This document shows, piece by piece, positions 1 through 6,540 of a stretch of 8,195 nt of DNA. The position numbers and the translations under genes were made by a program. The first letter of the stretch is position 1, and every line of letters starts with the position of its first letter. The stretch comes from an uncultured Opitutia bacterium (GTDB lineage: Bacteria > Verrucomicrobiota > Verrucomicrobiia > Opitutales > UBA953): positions 1 through 8,195 of the forward strand of contig CAIMFE010000179.1 in assembly GCA_903840235.1 (NCBI GenBank). The letters run 5' to 3'. The notes under the pieces are model-generated. The model made no database searches, was not told the origin of the DNA, and saw nothing but the letters and a program-made list of their open reading frames with translations.

Positions 1-90
1 AATCTCAATGCTTTCGATTTAGTCAAAACACCTCGTGTTCTGATCACCCTCGAAGGTTTAACCAAAGTGCTCGAACGCACCAAAAACTAA
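1..90 (+). CDS. rplD: 50S ribosomal protein L4 (uL4), C-terminal end only
   Basis: The window opens in frame inside this gene and the last 29 codons are visible before a TAA. L4 binds 23S rRNA, and its internal loop lines the exit tunnel; in E. coli it also represses its own S10 operon. The visible residues (N-L-N-A-F-D-L-V-K then P-R-V-L-I-T, ending L-E-R-T-K-N) match the usual L4 C-terminus, where a strand carrying the 'N..D.L' motif is followed by 'vl.t..al..l'. Position directly before rplW supports the call. The RNA-binding body and tunnel loop lie outside the window, so nothing can be said of them. Confidence 0.9.
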   Translation, partial: NLNAFDLVKTPRVLITLEGLTKVLERTKN

Positions 91-95
91 AAACT

Positions 96-383
96 ATGAA
101 GCCTGCTTCCGACATCATCAGTCGCCCTATTCTCACTGAAAAAGCTTCCGGCCTCGCCGAAGCCAATAAGTACGTTTTCGAAATTCTTCCTGGTGCCGAC
201 CGCGTACAAGTGAAGACCGCTATCGAAGCGAACTTCAAGGTGACCGTCATCAAAGTGAACATTCTTATCCGTAAAGGAAAAGTTCGTCGCAGTCGTTTAG
301 GTGGAGGTTCCATCTACACCGAGACTCCTTCTCGCCGCGCCATTGTTACCCTTAAAAAAGGTGACGTCATCTCACTCGCCTAA
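96..383 (+). CDS. rplW: 50S ribosomal protein L23 (uL23)
   Basis: L23 sits at the tunnel exit of the large subunit and is the docking site for trigger factor and other nascent-chain factors. The 95-residue length is normal. The N-terminus I-I-S-R-P-I-L-T-E-K-A-S is the family hallmark, and Glu15 aligns with E. coli Glu18, the trigger-factor contact. The middle has 'K..I...F.V.V..VN', followed by the basic stretch K-G-K-V-R-R (residues 60-65), and the end A-I-V-T-L-K-K-G-D is typical. The loop after the basic stretch (L-G-G-G-S-I-Y-T-E-T) is less basic than the common 'GRR.D.KKA' version. Start is five bases after the L4 stop, with no Shine-Dalgarno motif. Confidence 0.97.
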   Translation: MKPASDIISRPILTEKASGLAEANKYVFEILPGADRVQVKTAIEANFKVTVIKVNILIRKGKVRRSRLGGGSIYTETPSRRAIVTLKKGDVISLA

Positions 384-395
384 TCAGCCGCTCCC

Positions 396-1256
396 ATGTC
401 TATCATTTCTTCACGCCCTATTACTCCCGGCCAACGTTTCTTGGTTCGCGTAAAGACCGACAACCTCCACAAAGGTCGTCCTGAGCGTCAGCTTACCGAA
501 AGCAATCACCGTGCCCGTGGTCGTAATTGCTACGGCCGTATCACTTCACGTCGTCGTGGGGGAGGTCACAAAAAACTTTATCGTACGATCGATTTCCGTC
601 GCGATGTTTTAGAACAACCTGCGACTGTCTTACGTATTGAATACGATCCAAATCGTACTGCTCACCTCGCTTTACTCGAGTACGCTGACAAAACGCACAC
701 CTACATTTTAGCACCTGATGGTCTAAAAGAAGGGGACACCGTTGTGAGCACAAACAAGCCACAAGAGCAGCTCACCCCTGGTCTCTCGTTGCCCTTACGT
801 TTAATTGCTCCTGCAACTTTCATTCACTGTATCGAACTCGAACCCGGTCGTGGTGCGCAAATCGCCCGCTCCGCTGGTGGTTTCGCTCAGTTGATGGGTA
901 TCGAATTAGACCGCGCTATTTTACGCATGCCTTCTGGCGAGCAACGTTACATCAATGCCGACTGTCGTGCGACCGTAGGTATCGTTGGAAATCTTGAACA
1001 CCAAAATGCAAGCCTCGGTAAAGCCGGCCGCAGTCGCTGGAAGGGTCGTCGTCCACGTGTTCGTGGTATGGCGATGAATCCAGTCGATCACCCGAACGGT
1101 GGTGGCGGTGGTAAATCTAAAGGTGGAGGCGGTCGCCAACATCTTAAATCACCTTGGGGTCAGCTCGCTAAGGGCTTCCCAACACGTACCAAAGCTAAGA
1201 GCTCTAACAACCAAATCATCGTGCGCCGTAACGGTCGCAAAGTGAAACAAGCATAA
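396..1256 (+). CDS. rplB: 50S ribosomal protein L2 (uL2)
   Basis: L2 is a primary 23S rRNA binder near the peptidyl-transferase centre and bridges the subunits. At 286 residues it is slightly longer than the usual 273-277. Visible hallmarks are G-R-I-T-S-R-R-R-G-G-G-H-K-K (47-60), the 'I.YDPNR.A.IALL.Y.DG' strand (81-97), the SH3-like 'G..AQ...RSAG..AQLMG' segment (153-168) and M-N-P-V-D-H-P near 227-233. His232 corresponds to E. coli His229, the residue reported as important for peptidyl transfer. The next conserved His is Asn234 here, and the loop is glycine-loaded (G-G-G-G-G-K-S-K-G-G-G-G, 235-246) where E. coli has G-G-G-E-G-R. The N-terminus is Ser/Ile-rich rather than the usual 'MA(I/V)K.YKP'. 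Start has no Shine-Dalgarno motif. Confidence 0.98.
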   Translation: MSIISSRPITPGQRFLVRVKTDNLHKGRPERQLTESNHRARGRNCYGRITSRRRGGGHKKLYRTIDFRRDVLEQPATVLRIEYDPNRTAHLALLEYADKTHTYILAPDGLKEGDTVVSTNKPQEQLTPGLSLPLRLIAPATFIHCIELEPGRGAQIARSAGGFAQLMGIELDRAILRMPSGEQRYINADCRATVGIVGNLEHQNASLGKAGRSRWKGRRPRVRGMAMNPVDHPNGGGGGKSKGGGGRQHLKSPWGQLAKGFPTRTKAKSSNNQIIVRRNGRKVKQA

Positions 1257-1262
1257 TTTACC

Positions 1263-1541
1263 ATGTCACGCTCTCGTAAAAAAGGATACTTCGTCGACCC
1301 ACATTTAGTGGACAAGATCGCTGCTGCCCAAAAGACCAGCAACCGTAAGCCCATCAAAACTTGGTCACGTCGTTCGACAGTTACGCCTGATTTCGTTGGC
1401 CTCAATCTCGAGGTTCATAACGGCAAGGCCTTCATTGCTGTGTACATCACAGAAAACATGGTCGGACATAAACTCGGTGAGTTCGCTCCCACGCGCACCT
1501 TCCGTCAACACACTCAACCTTCACGTAAGGAAGCCCAGTAA
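1263..1541 (+). CDS. rpsS: 30S ribosomal protein S19 (uS19)
   Basis: S19 is in the small-subunit head, pairs with S13 and contacts the A-site tRNA and the large subunit. The 92 residues match the family length. The N-terminus [12 protein letters not shown] is typical, with 'K.WSRRS...P.F.G' in the middle (32-46) and the family signature [17 protein letters not shown] at 62-78, followed by T-F-R-Q-H. Normally rplV follows directly; here an extra gene begins five bases after the stop. Start is six bases after the L2 stop. Confidence 0.98.
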   Translation: MSRSRKKGYFVDPHLVDKIAAAQKTSNRKPIKTWSRRSTVTPDFVGLNLEVHNGKAFIAVYITENMVGHKLGEFAPTRTFRQHTQPSRKEAQ

Positions 1542-1546
1542 TCTTT

Positions 1547-1888
1547 ATGCGTTTCAGTCACTCAATCTTCGCTCTCTTTGTTGCTACGGTTATTACCGTC
1601 GCAGCGAATGGTCGTGCATTGGGTTCAGCTGAAGCTGAAGGTCGAGCCAAGGTAGCCCAAGTGATCGCTGGAAATAACACTGACCTCGTTGTCGTGTCCG
1701 GTGGTTATAATTGTGGTCTTCGTCCTGGTGCTGTTTGCACAGTCACTCGCGAAGGCCGTGCCTTTGGTTCGGTGATTGTGGCTGAAGCAACTGAACATCG
1801 CGCTATCGCACTTATCCTTTCACTCGATTCTTCAACGCAAATTACGTCGGGCGACACAATCACCCTTCGTCCCAACCCACGCATCTAA
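1547..1888 (+). CDS. Small predicted exported beta-rich protein inserted between rpsS and rplV; function unknown
   Basis: I do not recognise this 113-residue protein as a ribosomal protein. It opens with M-R-F-S-H-S and a hydrophobic run (about 7-20, I-F-A-L-F-V-A-T-V-I-T-V-A-A), which looks like a Sec signal peptide with possible cleavage after Ala20 or near residues 26-28. The mature part is one small domain patterned as alternating strands and glycine turns: A-K-V-A-Q-V-I (34-40), D-L-V-V-V-S-G-G (46-53), G-L-R-P-G-A-V-C-T-V (57-66), G-S-V-I-V-A-E-A (74-81) and I-T-S-G-D-T-I-T-L (99-107). That pattern resembles the small barrel-like C-terminal domain of FlgT-type and other periplasmic proteins, an unproven likeness. 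Cys56 and Cys64 could form a disulfide after export. It has close spacing (5 bases after rpsS, 23 before rplV), an ATG start, a TAA stop and neighbour-like codons, so it is probably an established operon member. It lacks the Lys/Arg richness of ribosomal proteins. Confidence 0.85.
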   Translation: MRFSHSIFALFVATVITVAANGRALGSAEAEGRAKVAQVIAGNNTDLVVVSGGYNCGLRPGAVCTVTREGRAFGSVIVAEATEHRAIALILSLDSSTQITSGDTITLRPNPRI

Positions 1889-1911
1889 TTCTCTAAACTA
1901 TTTATCACGTC

Positions 1912-2250
1912 ATGGAAGTTCACGCCTCTACTCGTTTCGCTCGTATGTCACCCCAAAAGGTGCGCGAAGTTGCACGTCAAATCCAAGGTTTGCCCGCTGA
2001 AGAAGCCATCCAGCTTCTCCGCTTCATCCCTCGTAAATCTGCGCGCTTACTCGCAAAGACTTTGGCCAGTGCCATCGCCAATGCGGAGAATAATCACAGT
2101 TTATCATCCAACGATCTCGTCGTGGTTTCGGCCACCGTTAATCAAGGTCCCGTGCTCAAGCGCTCGATGCCTGCCGCTCGTGGTTCCGCTCACCCCATTC
2201 ATAAATCGATGAGCCATATCCGTATCGCTCTCGGTTCCTCCACTAAATAA
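1912..2250 (+). CDS. rplV: 50S ribosomal protein L22 (uL22)
   Basis: L22 stabilises 23S rRNA, and its long beta hairpin forms part of the exit-tunnel constriction that senses arrest peptides and macrolides. It has 112 residues (E. coli 110). Landmarks are 'R.SPQKVRxVA' (11-21), 'LL.FIPRKSARLLAKTL.SAIANAENN' (35-61) and 'GPVLKRSMPAARGSAHPIHKSMSHI' across 79-103. Numbering is colinear with E. coli through this region, so Gly91 is conserved while E. coli Arg88, Arg92 and Arg95 are Ala, Ser and Pro, making the hairpin tip less basic. The start (M-E-V-H-A) is the natural family start. The upstream neighbour is the unusual exported protein, not S19. Confidence 0.98.
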   Translation: MEVHASTRFARMSPQKVREVARQIQGLPAEEAIQLLRFIPRKSARLLAKTLASAIANAENNHSLSSNDLVVVSATVNQGPVLKRSMPAARGSAHPIHKSMSHIRIALGSSTK

Positions 2251-2269
2251 ACCAACTTAAAAGACTACA

Positions 2270-2911
2270 ATGGGACAGAAAGTAAATCCAATCGGCTTCC
2301 GTTTAGCCGTTCGTCGTAACTGGGAATCTCGCTGGTTTGCAACTAAGCGCGATTTCCCTTCCTTCATTCTTGAAGACTACCGCATCCGCGAGTTCCTCAA
2401 AGAGAAGCTCCGCCAAGCGGCTGTCCCTCGCATCTTTATTGAACGTGCTGGTCCTAAGGTCCGCGTGCGCATTTGGACTGCTCGTCCTGGTGTCGTCATC
2501 GGCCGTAAGGGTGATGAACTGAAGAAGCTCCGTGAAGAAATCCAAAAAGTTGCCGGTAAGGCTAAACTTGAGGACGTGATTCTCGAAGTGAACGAAGTAA
2601 AACGTCCTGATCTCGTTGCTCAATTGGTTGCGGAAAACGTAGCCTTACAATTAGAGCGTCGTATTTCTTTCCGTCGTGCGATGAAGAAAGCTATTCAATC
2701 CACCATGCAAAATGGTGCGGATGGTATTCGTTTACGTCTCGGTGGTCGTCTGGGTGGTGCAGAAATCGCCCGCGTGGAATCCGCCCGTGTCGGTCGCGTT
2801 CCTCTCCATACTCTTCGCGAAAATATCGACTACGGATTTGCGGAAGCCCGCACTGTTTACGGCAAACTCGGCATCAAGTGCTGGATTTGCGCGAAGGACT
2901 CCGAGTTTTAA
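2270..2911 (+). CDS. rpsC: 30S ribosomal protein S3 (uS3)
   Basis: S3 lies at the mRNA entry side of the 30S head and takes part in the ribosome's mRNA helicase activity. The 213 residues are in the family range but on the short side (E. coli 233), with no C-terminal tail after the core. It begins M-G-Q-K-V-N-P-I-G-F-R-L. The KH domain shows its G-x-x-G loop as G-R-K-G at 78-81 after P-G-V-V-I. The basic helix R-R-I-S-F-R-R-A-M-K-K-A (130-141) corresponds to the helicase residues. The C-domain has G-R-L-G-G-A-E-I-A-R (159-168), V-P-L-H-T-L-R (177-183) and I-D-Y-G-F-A-E-A (186-193), ending K-C-W-I. Confidence 0.98.
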   Translation: MGQKVNPIGFRLAVRRNWESRWFATKRDFPSFILEDYRIREFLKEKLRQAAVPRIFIERAGPKVRVRIWTARPGVVIGRKGDELKKLREEIQKVAGKAKLEDVILEVNEVKRPDLVAQLVAENVALQLERRISFRRAMKKAIQSTMQNGADGIRLRLGGRLGGAEIARVESARVGRVPLHTLRENIDYGFAEARTVYGKLGIKCWICAKDSEF

Positions 2912-2943
2912 TTCTTATAAACCAACTCTAACTTTTTCATAAC

Positions 2944-3372
2944 ATGGCAAATTTACAACCAGCTCGCACCAAGTGGCGCAAACACCGCAAAGGAAAAATT
3001 CGCGGCAATGCTACCGCTTGTAACACGCTCGCCTTTGGTGACTTTGGTATTCAGTCCCTCAGCCGTGCTCGCATTCCTGCGAACCAAATTGAGGCTGCCC
3101 GTATTGCAATTTCTCGCGCTCTTAAGCGTAAGGGAAAAATGTGGATGCGTATCTTTCCTCACACTCCAGTCACTCGTAAACCAGCCGAAGTCCGAATGGG
3201 CTCCGGAAAAGGTAGCGTTGAGTACTATGTGGCAGTGATCAAACCCGGCACAATGCTTTTCGAAGTAGGTGGCGTACCGATCACCGTAGCGCGTGAAGCG
3301 ATGCGTTTAGCCGATACCAAACTTCAAGTTCGTTGCCGCTTCTTGGCCCGTGAAGAACTCGAAAAATACTAA
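2944..3372 (+). CDS. rplP: 50S ribosomal protein L16 (uL16)
   Basis: L16 organises the A-site region of 23S rRNA near the base of the central protuberance. It has 142 residues, a few above the usual 136-138, mainly from an N-terminal M-A-N and a C-terminal E-E-L-E-K-Y. Core landmarks are 'P.RTKWRKHRKGKIRGNA' (6-23), 'FGDFGIQSL' (31-39), 'QIEAARIAISR' (48-58), W-M-R-I-F-P (67-72) and the signature K-P-A-E-V-R-M-G-S-G-K-G-S-V-E-Y (79-94). Arg84 aligns with E. coli Arg81, the residue hydroxylated in some bacteria. The family's first 'GK' of 'MGKGKG' is Gly-Ser here. The spacer before it is 32 bases with no G. Confidence 0.97.
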   Translation: MANLQPARTKWRKHRKGKIRGNATACNTLAFGDFGIQSLSRARIPANQIEAARIAISRALKRKGKMWMRIFPHTPVTRKPAEVRMGSGKGSVEYYVAVIKPGTMLFEVGGVPITVAREAMRLADTKLQVRCRFLAREELEKY

Positions 3373-3405
3373 ACTTAAAAACCAAACACCTAATTAAATT
3401 TCTCG

Positions 3406-3627
3406 ATGCGTACTTATCAGAAAGACAAACCCTCTGCCGCTTCGGCTGTCCGCGGTCTGGCTCCAACCGAGTTACAGAAGCGCGTGCGTGAAGCTCGTGA
3501 AGAACTTCTCCAACTCCGCCTCCGTAAGGCCACCGGCGCAGTCGAAAACTCTGCTCGTTTCCGTGTGCTCCGTGCTGATATCGCACGTTGCCTCACGCTC
3601 TTGAATTCCAAAACCACCACTAAATAA
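3406..3627 (+). CDS. rpmC: 50S ribosomal protein L29 (uL29)
   Basis: L29 is a two-helix protein beside L23 at the tunnel exit. The core runs from about residue 17: 'L.P.ELQKRVREAREELLQLRLRKATG' then 'ENSARFRVLRADIARCLTLLN', which matches the family helices and the conserved 'R..IAR..T.L' near the end. The protein has 73 residues against about 63-65 usual, because of a 10-15 residue polar N-terminal extension (M-R-T-Y-Q-K-D-K-P-S). No internal ATG offers a shorter start, so the long form is taken. Spacing to rplP is 33 bases, unlike many bacteria where these genes touch or overlap. Confidence 0.94.
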   Translation: MRTYQKDKPSAASAVRGLAPTELQKRVREAREELLQLRLRKATGAVENSARFRVLRADIARCLTLLNSKTTTK

Positions 3628-3639
3628 TTTTTAAATCCA

Positions 3640-3921
3640 ATGTCTGAGTCACGATCCACTCGTAAAAACCTCATCGGTTTTGTTGCCACCCGTTCGGGCG
3701 ACAAGTCCGTGAAAGTAAATTGTCAATTTACCGTTCTTCACCCCGTCTACGGCAAAGAAGTCAAACGTCGTACCGTCTTACACGCTCATGATGAAAAGAA
3801 TGAGTGCAAGGTTGGCGACAAAGTTGAAATTATGGAAACCCGTCCTCTTTCCAAATTAAAGCGCTGGCGCATCGTTCGCATCGTCGAAGCTGCGAAAGTC
3901 GCTATCCAATCAGCCGAATAA
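3640..3921 (+). CDS. rpsQ: 30S ribosomal protein S17 (uS17)
   Basis: S17 is an early-assembling OB-fold protein in the body of the 30S subunit. The 93 residues are slightly above the usual 80-89. Landmarks are '[16 protein letters not shown]' (8-26), 'HPVYGK.VKRRT.LHAHDE' (34-52) and the signature [18 protein letters not shown] (59-76), followed by the terminal 'I.RIVEAA'. The first eight residues and the last ten or so are extra relative to the compact forms. Start is 12 bases after the L29 stop, in an A/T-rich spacer without G. Confidence 0.97.
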   Translation: MSESRSTRKNLIGFVATRSGDKSVKVNCQFTVLHPVYGKEVKRRTVLHAHDEKNECKVGDKVEIMETRPLSKLKRWRIVRIVEAAKVAIQSAE

Positions 3922-3940
3922 TCCTCTAATACTTTTTAAT

Positions 3941-4306
3941 ATGCTTCAAATGCTTTCCAGGCTCGATGTAGCCGACAACACAGGTGCCCGCCAAGTGCAG
4001 ATGATCCGCCGTCTCGGCCAAATCACTGACACTGCTGGTATCGGTGATGTGATTATTTGTTCCGTCAAGGACTCCACCCCTGATGCTCAATGCAAAAAGG
4101 GTAGTGTTGTCCGCGCCGTGATCGTACGTACCGTGGCTCCAATTCGTCGTAACGACGGCAGCTATTTACGTTTCGATACCAACGCCGTCGTGATTCTCGA
4201 CGACAATGGTAATCCTAAAGGTACCCGTATCTTCGGGCCTGTTGCGCGCGAACTCCGCGGCAAAAACTTCATGAAGATCATTTCCCTCGCTCCTGAGGTT
4301 CTCTAA
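3941..4306 (+). CDS. rplN: 50S ribosomal protein L14 (uL14)
   Basis: L14 is a beta-barrel protein on the intersubunit face and the binding site of the silencing factor RsfS. The 121 residues match the family exactly. It starts M-L-Q-M, followed by [10 protein letters not shown] (8-17). The signature region covers A-V-I-V-R-T (59-64) through [15 protein letters not shown] (71-85). It ends with G-T-R-I-F-G-P-V (94-101) and the very conserved [13 protein letters not shown]. It is the first gene of the spc operon in E. coli, but here the preceding 19-base gap leaves no room for a separate promoter that I can see, so the S10 and spc parts look continuous. Confidence 0.98.
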   Translation: MLQMLSRLDVADNTGARQVQMIRRLGQITDTAGIGDVIICSVKDSTPDAQCKKGSVVRAVIVRTVAPIRRNDGSYLRFDTNAVVILDDNGNPKGTRIFGPVARELRGKNFMKIISLAPEVL

Positions 4307-4311
4307 TTACC

Positions 4312-4593
4312 ATGTCTAAGACTGATATTAAAAAGGGTGACGAAGTTGTCATCATCGCCGGTGCCGAAAAAGGCAAACGCGGCGAAATCCTCACTTACGA
4401 TCGTGCTGATGAGCGCGTCACTGTAAAAGGCCTCAATCTCGTCAAGCGCCACCTCAAGCGTGCCCAAGATGGTACCGGTGGTATCACCGAGAAGGAAGCA
4501 TCCATTCATCGCTCTAACGTTATGCTGGCTTCACTCTGGGAAGCTCGCCAAAGCAAAAAGCCTGCCGCTAAAAAAGCGAAGGCTGCTAAATAA
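4312..4593 (+). CDS. rplX: 50S ribosomal protein L24 (uL24)
   Basis: L24 starts large-subunit assembly at the 5' end of 23S rRNA and sits near the tunnel exit. The KOW motif is clear: '[22 protein letters not shown]' spans about 6-27, followed by [10 protein letters not shown] (38-47). The usual 'GGI...E..IH.SNV.L' is seen at 56-72 ([15 protein letters not shown]). At 93 residues it is shorter than E. coli L24 (104) after this point and ends with a Lys/Ala tail ([12 protein letters not shown]). Start is five bases after the L14 stop. A GAGG at 4295-4298 is 13 bases away, too far for normal pairing. Confidence 0.97.
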   Translation: MSKTDIKKGDEVVIIAGAEKGKRGEILTYDRADERVTVKGLNLVKRHLKRAQDGTGGITEKEASIHRSNVMLASLWEARQSKKPAAKKAKAAK

Positions 4594-4626
4594 TATCACG
4601 AAACCCCCCGAGAAATTTTCACTCAA

Positions 4627-5211
4627 ATGTCCAAGCCCTATCTAAAAAAGGTTTATCTCGAGAAGGTCGTTCCTGAGCTCCTCAAAGCTCGCGGCTACAA
4701 GAACGTTCACCAAGTACCAAACTTGACGAAGATCGTTCTTAACTCTGCTTTCAAAGCTGAAGCTGACAAAGGCCACATGGCTGAAGTCGTCAAAGAGATA
4801 ACAAAACTTTCAGGTCAAAAGCCTGTCATCACCCGTGCAAGCAAGAGCGTTGCGAACTTCAAAGTTCGTCAAGGCATGCCCCTCGGTTGCATGGTCACTC
4901 TACGTGGACCTCGCATGTGGGAATTCTACCTTCGCTTAACCGCGGTAGCCCTTCCTATGATTCGCGACTTCCGTGGTACCTCTAACCGTCTCGACGGTCG
5001 CGGTAATTATTCTCTCGGTATCACCGACCACACCATCTTCCCTGAAACTCAGGCTGATGGCTCTCAACGCGCCAACATTGGTATGGACGTAGTCATCGTG
5101 ACTTCGGCTAACACCGATGATGAAGGCCGTGAACTCTTGCGCATGCTCGGCATGCCATTCCGTCGTTCCTCCGCTGCCACCGAAGCAGCCGCTACCGCCG
5201 CGAAGGCCTAA
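4627..5211 (+). CDS. rplE: 50S ribosomal protein L5 (uL5)
   Basis: L5 binds 5S rRNA in the central protuberance and contacts P-site tRNA and S13. It shows 'PNLTKIVLNSAF' (31-42), G-Q-K-P-V-I-T-R-A-S-K-S (63-74), 'NFK.RQGMPLGCMVTLRG' (77-94), 'M.EFY.RL...ALP.IRDFRG' (97-117), the signature L-D-G-R-G-N-Y-S-L-G-I (122-132) and I-F-P-E (137-140). The end carries G-M-D-V-V-I-V-T-S-A (152-161) and L-L-R-M-L-G-M-P-F (170-178). It has 194 residues against about 179 because of a Ser/Ala/Thr-rich tail (181-194) that looks disordered. The segment Q-A-D-G-S-Q-R-A (142-149) replaces the common 'YDKV' region. The 33-base spacer holds a C6 run. Confidence 0.97.
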   Translation: MSKPYLKKVYLEKVVPELLKARGYKNVHQVPNLTKIVLNSAFKAEADKGHMAEVVKEITKLSGQKPVITRASKSVANFKVRQGMPLGCMVTLRGPRMWEFYLRLTAVALPMIRDFRGTSNRLDGRGNYSLGITDHTIFPETQADGSQRANIGMDVVIVTSANTDDEGRELLRMLGMPFRRSSAATEAAATAAKA

Positions 5212-5235
5212 CCTTTATAATAAAAAAATACTAGT

Positions 5236-5541
5236 ATGGCAAAAGAGTCCGTCATTCAACGCTCCCTAAAGCGCCAACGCTTAGTTGCAAAATATGCAAC
5301 TCAACGTGCTGAGCTTAAAAAGATCCTCGCGAGTCCAAAGACCACCGAAGAAGAGTTTTACGCAGCTCAACGCAAGTTGACCAAGCTGCCCCGCAACTCC
5401 TCTCGCGTTCGTCATAAGAACCGCTGTGCAATCTCTGGTCGTCCTCGTGCGTTCATTCGCAAGTTCGGCCTTTCCCGTATCACCTTCCGTGAATTGGCCC
5501 TTGGCGGTCAAATTCCCGGTGTCACTAAAGCCTCCTGGTAA
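5236..5541 (+). CDS. rpsN: 30S ribosomal protein S14 (uS14), zinc-free long form
   Basis: S14 is a late-assembling protein of the 30S head next to S3 and S10. The 101-residue length and the lack of paired CxxC motifs (Cys64 is the only cysteine) identify the long zinc-independent form rather than the 61-residue zinc ribbon form. The C-terminal half is unmistakable: L-P-R-N-S-S (51-56), 'R...RC...[20 protein letters not shown]' (59-88) and the end 'G.IPG..KASW'. The N-terminal helix is basic as usual. Its spacer contains the sequence TATAAT (5216-5221), which I do not accept as a promoter for lack of a -35 partner. Confidence 0.98.
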   Translation: MAKESVIQRSLKRQRLVAKYATQRAELKKILASPKTTEEEFYAAQRKLTKLPRNSSRVRHKNRCAISGRPRAFIRKFGLSRITFRELALGGQIPGVTKASW

Positions 5542-5559
5542 ACCACGAAAACTACGAAC

Positions 5560-5958
5560 ATGTCTGCATCCAACGATACAATCGGAGATTTTCTTACCTC
5601 CATCCGCAACGCCTCTAAGGCCGAACGTCCTACGGTCGTGATCCAATGGTCACGTCTCCGTGAAGGTGTTGCCCGCATTCTTACTGAGTCCGGTTACATC
5701 GCTCAATTCCGCAAGGTTGAGCGCGATGAAAAACCTGCTCTGGAATTAACTCTCAAGTACGTCTCTGGCGTACCTGCGATCACGAGCATCGAACGCGTGT
5801 CCACTCCTGGCCGTCGTGTTTATGCTGGTTACTCTTCTGTGCCTAAGGTTATCGGCGGCATGGGAGTCTCTATTCTCACCACCTCACGCGGCGTCATGAC
5901 TGACGCTGAAGCTCGTCGCCAAAAAGTTGGCGGTGAACTCCTCGCCAAAGTCTGGTAA
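5560..5958 (+). CDS. rpsH: 30S ribosomal protein S8 (uS8)
   Basis: S8 binds the central domain of 16S rRNA and in E. coli represses the spc operon by binding near the rplE start. The 132 residues match the family. N-terminal 'D.IGDFLTSIRNA' (6-18) is standard. The C-terminal RNA-binding part shows R-V-S-T-P-G-R-R-V-Y (79-88), 'P.VIGGMGV.ILTTSRGVMTD.EAR' (95-119) and the final V-G-G-E-L-L-A-K-V-W. The usual Lys-rich helix is K-A-E-R-P-T-V-V-I-Q-W (20-30), with Q-W in place of a more common 'PxS' segment. I see no clear copy of an S8 operator at the rplE start in this window. Confidence 0.98.
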   Translation: MSASNDTIGDFLTSIRNASKAERPTVVIQWSRLREGVARILTESGYIAQFRKVERDEKPALELTLKYVSGVPAITSIERVSTPGRRVYAGYSSVPKVIGGMGVSILTTSRGVMTDAEARRQKVGGELLAKVW

Positions 5959-5983
5959 CCCTAAACCCTCAATACTTAAATCT

Positions 5984-6520
5984 ATGTCACGCATTGGTAA
6001 ACAACCCGTCGCTTTCCCCGCTAACGTAAAAGTAGCGGTGTCTGGACAAACCGTTTCTGTTGAAGGTCCTAAAGGGAAACTCACACATAAATTTCCATCT
6101 CAAATCGGAGTTACGGTCGACAAATCTGTCGTCCAAGTCGCTGATCTGAGTGAGAAAAAAGAAGCAGGTGCTCTCTTCGGAACCACTCGCGCTATCATCC
6201 GTAACATGGTTGAAGGCGTTGAAAAAGGTTACTCCAAAACTTTACTCATCGAAGGCGTTGGTTTCAAAGCCTTACTTAAAGGTAATGTTTTAGATTTAGC
6301 TTTAGGCTATTCTCACCCGATTCGTTACACCATCCCTGCGGGCGTTAGCGTCGTCGTCACCGACGGCACCAAGCTCGTCATCAGCGGTCCTGATCGCCAC
6401 ATGGTGGGTCAAGTCGCTGCTTCCATCAAACTCTATAAACCTGTTGAACCTTACAAAGGCAAAGGTGTTCGCGTTGAAGGCGAATACGTTCGTCGTAAGG
6501 AAGGTAAGAAGACTGCTTAA
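5984..6520 (+). CDS. rplF: 50S ribosomal protein L6 (uL6)
   Basis: L6 lies near the factor-binding site and the sarcin-ricin loop of the large subunit. I chose the ATG giving M-S-R-I-G-K-Q-P-V, the universal L6 N-terminus; an in-frame ATG 19 codons upstream lies inside rpsH and would add unrelated residues. That gives 178 residues, the normal length. It has two repeated domains: V-S-V-E-G-P-K-G-K-L (25-34), 'R.IIRNMVEGV.KGY.K.L.IEGVGF' (69-94), 'LGYSHP' (107-112), 'G.KLVISGPD.H.VGQVAA.I' (128-148) and the signature E-P-Y-K-G-K-G-V-R (155-163). The tail is basic (R-R-K-E-G-K-K). Confidence 0.98.
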   Translation: MSRIGKQPVAFPANVKVAVSGQTVSVEGPKGKLTHKFPSQIGVTVDKSVVQVADLSEKKEAGALFGTTRAIIRNMVEGVEKGYSKTLLIEGVGFKALLKGNVLDLALGYSHPIRYTIPAGVSVVVTDGTKLVISGPDRHMVGQVAASIKLYKPVEPYKGKGVRVEGEYVRRKEGKKTA

Positions 6521-6540
6521 TTTCTTTAACGTTTTTATTT

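Noticed and set aside
1527..1531. AAGGA before the inserted small gene as a Shine-Dalgarno site
   Set aside because: It is 15 bases from the ATG, beyond normal spacing, and is explained by Lys-Glu codons of S19.
4295..4298. GAGG before rplX as a Shine-Dalgarno site
   Set aside because: It is 13 bases from the ATG and encodes the conserved Pro-Glu-Val end of L14.
4594..4640. S8-binding operator at the rplE start, as in the E. coli spc operon
   Set aside because: I could not find the needed paired stem with the internal loop; the spacer is an unstructured C/A-rich stretch.
5216..5221. Perfect TATAAT upstream of rpsN, possible internal promoter
   Set aside because: About 17 bases upstream there is only GC-rich rplE coding sequence (ACCGCC) with no -35 likeness, and the A/T-rich string matches the general spacer composition of the window.
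5281..5646. Antisense open frame of 121 codons across rpsN and rpsH
   Set aside because: It is a shadow of strongly biased codons on the other strand; it crosses two certain genes and has no recognisable motif. The same holds for other minus-strand frames such as 2303-2623 and 6748-7107.
5927..5983. Upstream in-frame ATG for rplF, giving a 197-residue protein
   Set aside because: The added 19 residues overlap rpsH in another frame and do not resemble L6; the next ATG gives the universal M-S-R-I-G-K start.
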